This document shows, one piece after another, positions 57,914 through 64,000 of a stretch of DNA of 64,000 nucleotides. The notes under the pieces were generated by a model, which was not told the DNA's origin, did no database searches, and worked only from the letters and a program-made list of their open reading frames with translations. Made by a program: the position numbers and the translations under genes. This DNA is from Harmonia axyridis (taxonomy: Eukaryota; Arthropoda; Insecta; Coleoptera; Coccinellidae), in the NCBI RefSeq assembly GCF_914767665.1, contig NC_059503.1, forward strand, positions 37,200,001-37,264,000, in the 5' to 3' direction. Each line of letters opens with the position of its first letter. Within the stretch, counting starts at the first letter, position 1.

Positions 57914-59453
57914 TACTTTTATTTCATACTGATACATTACAAAGGAATAAATGCTTAGTTACCGTAACTATAAACATTGTCATAACTCCCTTGGGAGTTA
58001 AACAGGGCAGTTATAGTTATTTATGTATCAAGGGAGTTATGAGGGTTTTAACCACAGAGGGCAACAGATTTCAATCCCGAGGGACGTAAGTCCCGAGGGA
58101 TTGTTGCGTTGCCCGAGGTGGTTAAAATCCAATAACTCACAAGATAGATAATTAATTTTATTTCATACTGCATGAAATATAAAAACCAAATTGTTTTGGT
58201 TTTCAGAACAAAACGAATTATCTTTATTAAGAATTAAGTAGGCATGGTTGCCATGGAAATGTTACTGACAACATTGTAGATATTTGTCATTTCGTGTTTC
58301 TCATCATATTCAAATTTGTGAAAATGAATGCAAACTCAGAGGGAATTGAGATTTCAAGAGATTTGTTGGAAAAGGCTGAAAAAGCTCGTCCGTACCACTA
58401 CCGACAAAGTCGGAACTTAAGTACAAAAAGGAATATGACAAATTTCTGCAGTGGAAGGAAGTTAACCGTATGGATAGTAAAAACACGAGTGAAACTGTAA
58501 TGTTGGCGTATTTTCAAGAGATGGTATCTATTTCTTCTTTTAGTCTAATATGTGAATTGGTTTATTTTTCTTACAGTCTGAATTGTATAGTCCTAATCCG
58601 CTGTGGACTAAGTGGTCAGTGCTAAAATTGATGATGAGAATACATGATGACATGGAAGTAATTTTCACGAATTGGAAGCGTTTCTCAAACGCAAGAGTAA
58701 AGGCTATGAGCCAAAAAAGTCTCAAGTGTTTAGTCGGGAAGATATTGTCAAATTTCTGAAGAATGCGTCTGATCAAGAATACTTACTTCATAAGGCATGT
58801 AATGCAAACTGTAACGATTGCACATTTATTGTTCTGTTTCACAGGTAGTTTTGATTATGGGTTATTTCGGGGGATGTAGATGTCAAGAACTTTTGAATAT
58901 GAAAATTAATCACATCGAAGATAGAGGCTCTGTTATGGTGGTTGACATTCCGGAAAGTAAAACAGATATTCGTAAGAGATTTACTATTGAGGAAGAAAAC
59001 GAGTTCTCTGCATTGAGTCTAGTGAGGAAGTATATGCTTCTACGTCCATCGGGCCCAAAAAAGATTTTTTCTAACGTATCGCGGAAAACGTTGCTCAGTT
59101 CAACCGGTTGGAAAAAATACATTCGGGAAAATTCCAAGCAAAATTGCTAGTTTTTTGGAATTGCCGAATCCAGAAACATTCACAGGACATTGTCTGAGAA
59201 GGACTTCTGCGACTGCCTTGGTCAATGCAGGAGCAAATATGACAACATTGAAGAGACATGGTGGATAGCGAAGTTCAACGGTGGCAGAAGGGTATTTGGC
59301 CGACATGGAATTGAAAAACAAAACTGCAAGAATGTTAGATGAAAGAAGGGAAACAACTTCATGTTTGAATACAGTCATTAACAGTGACAACCGTTTAATA
59401 GAAAATCCTTGCAATTCGGGTAACAACTTTTGTGGTAAATTCGACAACTGTCG
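57914..59453 (+). mobile_element. Crypton (tyrosine recombinase transposon) inside Gypsy
   Basis: Gypsy reading VFTKTN at 59454 resumes as TNLPPASQ at 57913, so the DNA between is an insertion; a 4-5 bp sequence (GTTCG/GTTTG) at both joints may be the target overlap. It carries a recombinase gene on the opposite strand from Gypsy, no inverted ends, and a 5' hairpin-rich leader (57960-58140, with CCCGAGGGACGTAAGTCCC). Confidence 0.8.
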
Positions 59454-59535
59454 GTTTGTTTTTGTGAACACTTTAGAGGGAGTTAAAGATCTATTACAGG
59501 CAGCACAAATAGGACACTTTCTGACATATTTGTAA
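58324..59535 (+). pseudogene. Crypton tyrosine recombinase, three exons, lightly damaged
   Basis: Tyrosine recombinases cut and rejoin DNA through a covalent Tyr. The likely exons are 58324-58523, 58577-58794 and 58845 to about 59450, split by 53- and 50-nt introns, the second with a GC donor. The N-terminal SAM-like part reads ELKYKKEYDKFLQWKE and ELYSPNPLWTKWSVLK. The catalytic part has GYFGGCRCQELL (first Arg), GHCLRRTSATALVNAG (H-x2-R), KRHGG (His) and AEGYLADM (Tyr). The lesions are frameshifts near 58390 and 58660 and a TAG replacing Trp after HGG at about 59267. All catalytic residues are still encoded. Confidence 0.85.
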
Positions 59536-60290
59536 ACATCTCTTTTTATTTTAGGCCAATAATACTATTCAGATATTAGATTGAAAGTTTTAGATATTTC
59601 TAAGTGAGCAGAAGTTTTCCTGCCATGATGAAAGTTGAGAACTTTTGAACGATTTGCTGAAGGAACCACAATTTTACAATCGGTCAAGTTACTTATTAAA
59701 TTATTGTTAGAGAGAATATGTTTATATAAAATTCCGTTTTCAACACGAAAGGAGGGATATTCATCGGGATTTTTCAGAACTTTGTCAATCATGGATTTAT
59801 ACCATTCATCAGGTCGAAAAGTAGAAACGTCAATTACAGAAATATCTGAGACCGAACGCGACAACATTCAATGATCTTTTTCAATGTTTAATTTAATTTA
59901 TTGCGAAAGCTTTACAGCGTATCTAGTCAAACGTCCAGTCGGATTTGACAAGTTATAGAGGTAAATAAGAGAGGCATGATCCGTTTCAACGGTGAATTTA
60001 GTACCTTCTAAATAACTTCTGGACTCTCCATCCCGAAAATTTCCGCTAACAATTCCTTCCATGTCATAGTATATTTACTCTGACATGTAGTCAAGGTCTT
60101 ACTAGCATAAGCTGCAGGATGTTCCGAACCATCGCTTTCTTTGTATAAAATAGCACCAACACCGGCATCAGAAGCATCACACTGGATAATGAAGGGTTTT
60201 TAAAAATCAGGGCTGGCGAGTACTGGAGCTGAAACCAAACGAGATTTCATTTCAGTGAAAGCTTCTTCGGCTTCAGGAGTTCAAGTTATT
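59454..60290 (-). pseudogene. Gypsy RNase H and integrase zinc finger
   Basis: From the right: FIIQCDASDAGVGAILY (RNase H, catalytic Asp) and ESDGSEHPAAYASKTL. After a degraded stretch, RPDEWYKSMIDKV and the H-H ... C-C finger (VLNFHHGRK, then KCPICAACN) of integrase follow. The N-terminal half of RNase H has stops. Confidence 0.85.
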
Positions 60291-60920
60291 GGTTGTTCTT
60301 ACGACCATGTAATGAATCAGTTATTGGGGAACAGATAGAGGAAAAATCTTTTATAAAACGATGATACCAACCGACTAGACCAATTGAAAGTTTGATCTCA
60401 GTTGTATTTTTGGGGGTTGGATAATTAACTATTGCAGAAACCTTTTTTGGATCAGTTCGCAATCCATATTCATCAACCACAAGCCCAAGATAAACAATAG
60501 ACGAACGGCAGAATTCACATTTATTCAAATTTACAGTTAGATTCGCGTTTTTGAGTCTCTGATAAACTTCTTTCAAAACCTTGATATGAAGTTTAAAATT
60601 ACTAGTGGCAATGATGATATCATCTAGATAAACAAAACAGTAAGGCGCCAAGTTATGGCTTATAACCTTATCCATAGCTTTCGGACTGTTCTTCAGTCCA
60701 AAAGAACAAACAACAAATTAAAATAAACCTCTACCTGGAACTGCAAAAGCGGTCTTTCCACAAGAAGAATCATCCAACGGAATCTGAAAAGAAGCCTTGG
60801 TCAAATCTATTGAAGAGAAATATTTCGCGTTCCTCAACTTACTGAGAATACAATATATCTGAGGCATAAGGTACGTATCATCTGCTGTAACCTGATTCAA
60901 CTTTCGACCATCAAAACATA
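60286..60920 (-). pseudogene. Gypsy reverse transcriptase
   Basis: LPQIYCILSKLRNAKYFS-type text with SIDLTKASFQIPL (first Asp region), FAVPGRGLF, then CFVYLDDIIIATS with the YLDD catalytic box, NKCEFCRSSIVYLGLVV and VGWYHRFIKDFS (connection to RNase H). A frameshift or stop near 60717 splits it into two frames. Confidence 0.9.
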
Positions 60921-61428
60921 GACGTTACTCCCCTGTACGCTTTGGAACTAACCACAATAGACTGCACCACGAAGACCGAGAAGGACGAATAACCTGCAAA
61001 TTCAACATTTCGTCAATTTATTTAAATGATTTTGCATAGTAGGTGACACCTCTTGTATCAATATAATGAGTTATTAAATGCGTACGACAAATCCCATCTA
61101 TATATGATATGAAGTTCCCCTCCTCGTCCGGTGACAACTCGGAAAATGGCCTGAAACATTAACTGCATTTATAGAAGCTTTATACCAATATGAAAAATTT
61201 GAAAAGTTAGCTTCTGTTCGAAACAATTGAAAAAATCCAGTCCTAAAATTAGAGCGTGGGTAACAGAAGGAATTATCAAAAGAGGTAATACCAGTCTCAG
61301 CTAAGGCAAGAATTATTTGACCAAAAATTTCTACGTTCAAGTAGGGACGATTATCGTAAGATTTTTTTTACAAAAAGAGGTTTTTCACTCACAAAAGTAC
61401 AGTTAAAATTTGAATGTACCCTCGAGGC
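60921..61428 (-). pseudogene. Gypsy protease region
   Basis: RPYLNVEIFGQIILALAETG resembles an aspartic protease active site with Glu in place of the Asp of D-T-G, so it would be inactive. Downstream sequence is out of frame. The element is cut at about 61428 by a LINE and its gag part resumes near 63690. Confidence 0.65.
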
Positions 61429-61429
61429 T

Positions 61430-63690
61430 GACTTCATTGATGGCCTTGAGATGGAGTTTTCACAATATTTGCCGGTCTGTGACGAATTATTCTGTTTAGG
61501 CGATTTTAACATAGATGTGCTCGATTTGGCCAGCGGAAATTATGCCAGATTTTCTGAAATGTGTGATGCTTATTCTATCAAACAAAAAGCCGACTCGGCT
61601 GGCCCGAAATTCTGCGACTTCAATAGATCTCATTTTAACTACGAATACTGATCTAGTTGCTGATTGGGACACAATGAGTGCTGACAATATTTCTGATCAT
61701 GAGTTGATTTTTTGTAACCTCACTCTACGTCCAGTTTCAGACAAGGAGATATCGCAAAATATCATTAATAAGGCCTTTTTGAGGGACAGTTCAGCCGGTT
61801 CTGATGGTTTGAGTTACCAAATGCTCGAATATTGTTATCCTCATATCATTCCTTATGTATCTCATATAATGAAGTTTTGTATCGAAAAATCTGTATTTCC
61901 AACTGAGTGGAGGAAGGCTTTAGTGACCCCTATTCTCAAGGTGAAAGTCCCCAAACATAAAGGTGATCTGCGTCCGATCAGTATTCTTTATGTTCTATCC
62001 AAGCTCCTCGAGAAGATTCTGAAGGATCAAATAAATGAATTTCTCAACAAATTTTTTTTGATTCCGGTTGTTCAATCTGCGTTTCATCGACGGCATAGTT
62101 GTGAAACTGCTCTCATACATGTTATAAATGATATCGTTTCTGCTCTATATAAGAACCATGTGACCATCTTGATTTTATTAGATTACCTCAAAGCGTTCGA
62201 TTCTATAAATCATCAGACATTACTTTTTGTTCTGCGGTATACAGGTTTCAGTTCTGGATCACTTTCATTGATTCTTCAGTACCTATGCAATAGATCTCAG
62301 CTTGTTTTATTCGATGGCAGGACCTCTGCACCACTACCGATTACTTCTGGCGTGCCCCAGGGTAGCATCTTGCGGCCCCTGCTCTATTCGTTTTACACTG
62401 CAAGGTTACCATCACTTTTAAAATTCTGTAAAGTTCACCTTTATGCTGATGATACCCAGTTATACTTTTCCTTTCCGGTCTCTGATTTTCAAATTGCAGC
62501 TGAAAAATCAACGATGACCTATCTTCATTACATCGATTTGCTAGGAACCAATCTTTAAACTTGAATGCCAAAAAGTCAGAGGCTATGTTATTTGCACCAA
62601 ATCATCTTCGAACGAGTCTCCGCTGCCTTGATTTATTCATTGATGGTGATCGTTTGGAATTTGTTCATGTGGCTAGAAACCTTGGTGTGATGCTCGATGA
62701 TCGTCTCTCATTTGATGACCATGTGAAACTATTGCTCTGACGTTCTTTCAGTGCGTTGAAGCTGATTTATAGGAATATACACTTTCCTATTACCAAAACG
62801 AAGACTCTCTTATGTGATACATTAGAGTTATCTCAATTCATCTTTTGCGGCGTATTATATGGCCCATTTTTATCATATAGAAATGTAAGAAGAATTCAAA
62901 TGGTTCAGAATTCGTGTTTTCGTTTTATTTGTTGTACCAGAAGACAGGAACGGTTCTCTCATAAAATAAAAGAGATTGGCTGGCAGGACATGGATGCTCG
63001 CAGAAGGCTCCACTGTGCGTGCATGTTCCATAAGATAGTTCTCAATAAAACTCCTGCATACCTTTATGACAAAATCACATTTAGGACTGACGTTCATAAT
63101 TTGAACCTAAGACATAGAGGGGTGGTGATGATTCCGTCACATTGTACTCAATTTTTTCATATATAAGGTATACAACACATTTCCTGAAGAGCACATCAAT
63201 TCATCGCTTCAGAGCAGATTATGTCAGATTTTTTCACCCTGTTCAGATATCCGTATATTTATATATTTATTTATTTTTGTTTGTTTCATTTCAATTATAT
63301 GATACAGATTAATCCCATTACAATTTTATTTTACTTTATTTTTTATTGTTAGGGTTGTACAGGACTGTTGAATTAGTTCATTCAGGATGGCGGATCAGTA
63401 TTTTTGAGTTTTCATTTGATGCACCTCCTCATGAAATGTTTATAATGAATGATGATTACAGGGATTATTTTTTGTTTGGATATATTTTTCCGAAGTGGGT
63501 ATTGTAGACTAGTTATTTTATTGTTTTTTTTCTTTGGTCGGAATTGAAAACCGGTGGGAGTTTTGTTTCAAAACTCTCTTCGATATTATCACCAATTTCC
63601 AACAACTGTTTATATATAGAATTTCTTCTGTATGATTATTGTTATGAAAAGTGTTGTTGAAAATAAAATATATTATTATTATTATTAATT
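61430..63690 (+). mobile_element. CR1/L2-like LINE, 5' truncated, inserted in Gypsy
   Basis: It opens within the endonuclease (LFCLGDFNIDVLD; then SATSIDLILTTN and ISDHELIF, the SDH motif, in another frame), continues through RT and ends in a TATTATTATTATTATTA tail (63669-63690), as usual for CR1-group LINEs. It is on the strand opposite to Gypsy and separates Gypsy gag from protease. Confidence 0.85.
61515..63166 (+). pseudogene. CR1/L2-like LINE endonuclease-RT, broken into three frames
   Basis: The first frame is open for 347 codons: end of the endonuclease, VTPILKVKVPKHKGDLRPIS, AFHRRHSCETALIHVIND, ILLDYLKAFDSINHQ (first Asp), SGVPQGSILRPLLYSFY and VHLYADDTQLYFSF. It shifts near 62555, continues ARNLGVMLDDRLSFDDHV, hits a stop near 62738 and resumes with QNSCFRFICCTRRQE and GWQDMDARRRLH. 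Reverse transcription of its own RNA would be the ancestral role. Confidence 0.88.
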
Positions 63691-63694
63691 ATTT

Positions 63695-64000
63695 ATTGGT
63701 TCTGAGCGTTTTGTCCTTGGCGGTTTCTCGAATTCCCGGGAGCACGATTGGTCACTGTTTGATTTGTCGAAATATGGCTTGCCTGACTGGTGAAGAGATT
63801 GCGATTCTCGCCACCTTGTTTTCCGTTTTTTGAATTACAGTGACCACATTGGGACTTGAATGTATCTGTCATACCACATCCATAACAAAATACTGTTCTG
63901 AGTTTTCGACACTAGTAGGGGGAGCTTTATAACGACTGGCCCATATTCTAGATTCGTCCAGTCTTTTACACATGTTGGTGAGCTCACTGACGGTCTGAGG
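63695..64000 (-). pseudogene. Gypsy gag with zinc knuckle (partial)
   Basis: On the minus strand VFCYGCGMTDTFKSQCGHC resembles the nucleocapsid knuckle C-x2-C-x4-H-x4-C with Thr where His is expected. An Asn/Gln-rich tail (NSRNRQGQNAQNQ) follows. Continues past the window edge; a stop near 63880 is likely. Confidence 0.65.

Overview
This is a window of an AT-rich insect nuclear genome; a beetle is plausible, but the order cannot be fixed from sequence alone. The evidence is an eight-exon fatty acyl-CoA reductase (FAR) gene with GT-AG introns, a retrocopy of ribosomal protein LP2, and a dense set of insect-type transposons: Tc1, mariner, hAT, Crypton, Gypsy, several LINE families, a Penelope-like remnant, tRNA-derived SINEs and many foldback elements/MITEs. 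No bacterial genes, operons or CRISPR arrays were seen.

Layout. 1-760: decayed THAP-domain transposase (minus). 1972-2380: foldback element. 7947-22245 (minus): the only intact host gene found, a FAR of 511 codons whose introns hold a Tc1 element (13361-14931), a tRNA-Ile-like gene (15221-15294), a 1.4-kb hAT-type element made of short palindromic repeats (15389-16815), two MITEs (about 18530-19454) and a mariner (about 20205-21442). 22.8-28.2 kb: LINE fragments. 28.2-28.7 kb: a Penelope-like remnant with a hammerhead ribozyme. 30.3-36.2 kb: hairpin and foldback elements, a 650-bp direct duplication and a hAT with its 8-bp target duplication. 36.2-39.7 kb: a mariner broken by a hAT that itself carries a mariner, plus a SINE. 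40.4-48.4 kb: a foldback element and LINE fragments. 48858-49381: a palindrome with apparently perfect 211-bp arms. 49.9-51.6 kb: a jockey-like LINE interrupted by a 237-bp element that joins a tRNA-like head to a second hammerhead ribozyme. 52151-52888: MITE with perfect 36-bp inverted ends. 54.0-64.0 kb: a Gypsy element (minus) invaded by a hAT (54770-56873, itself carrying the RpLP2 retrocopy), a Crypton (57914-59453) and a CR1/L2-like LINE (about 61430-63690).

The most unusual items are the two hammerhead self-cleaving ribozymes. The one at 50607-50682 lies in a short tRNA-headed mobile element and has stem III open, with loops I and II sharing a 9-nt complement. The FAR is the only gene with a clear cellular role (NADPH-dependent reduction of fatty acyl-CoA to fatty alcohol). 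Almost everything else is the record of nested transposition, and several insertions can be ordered in time from their target-site duplications.
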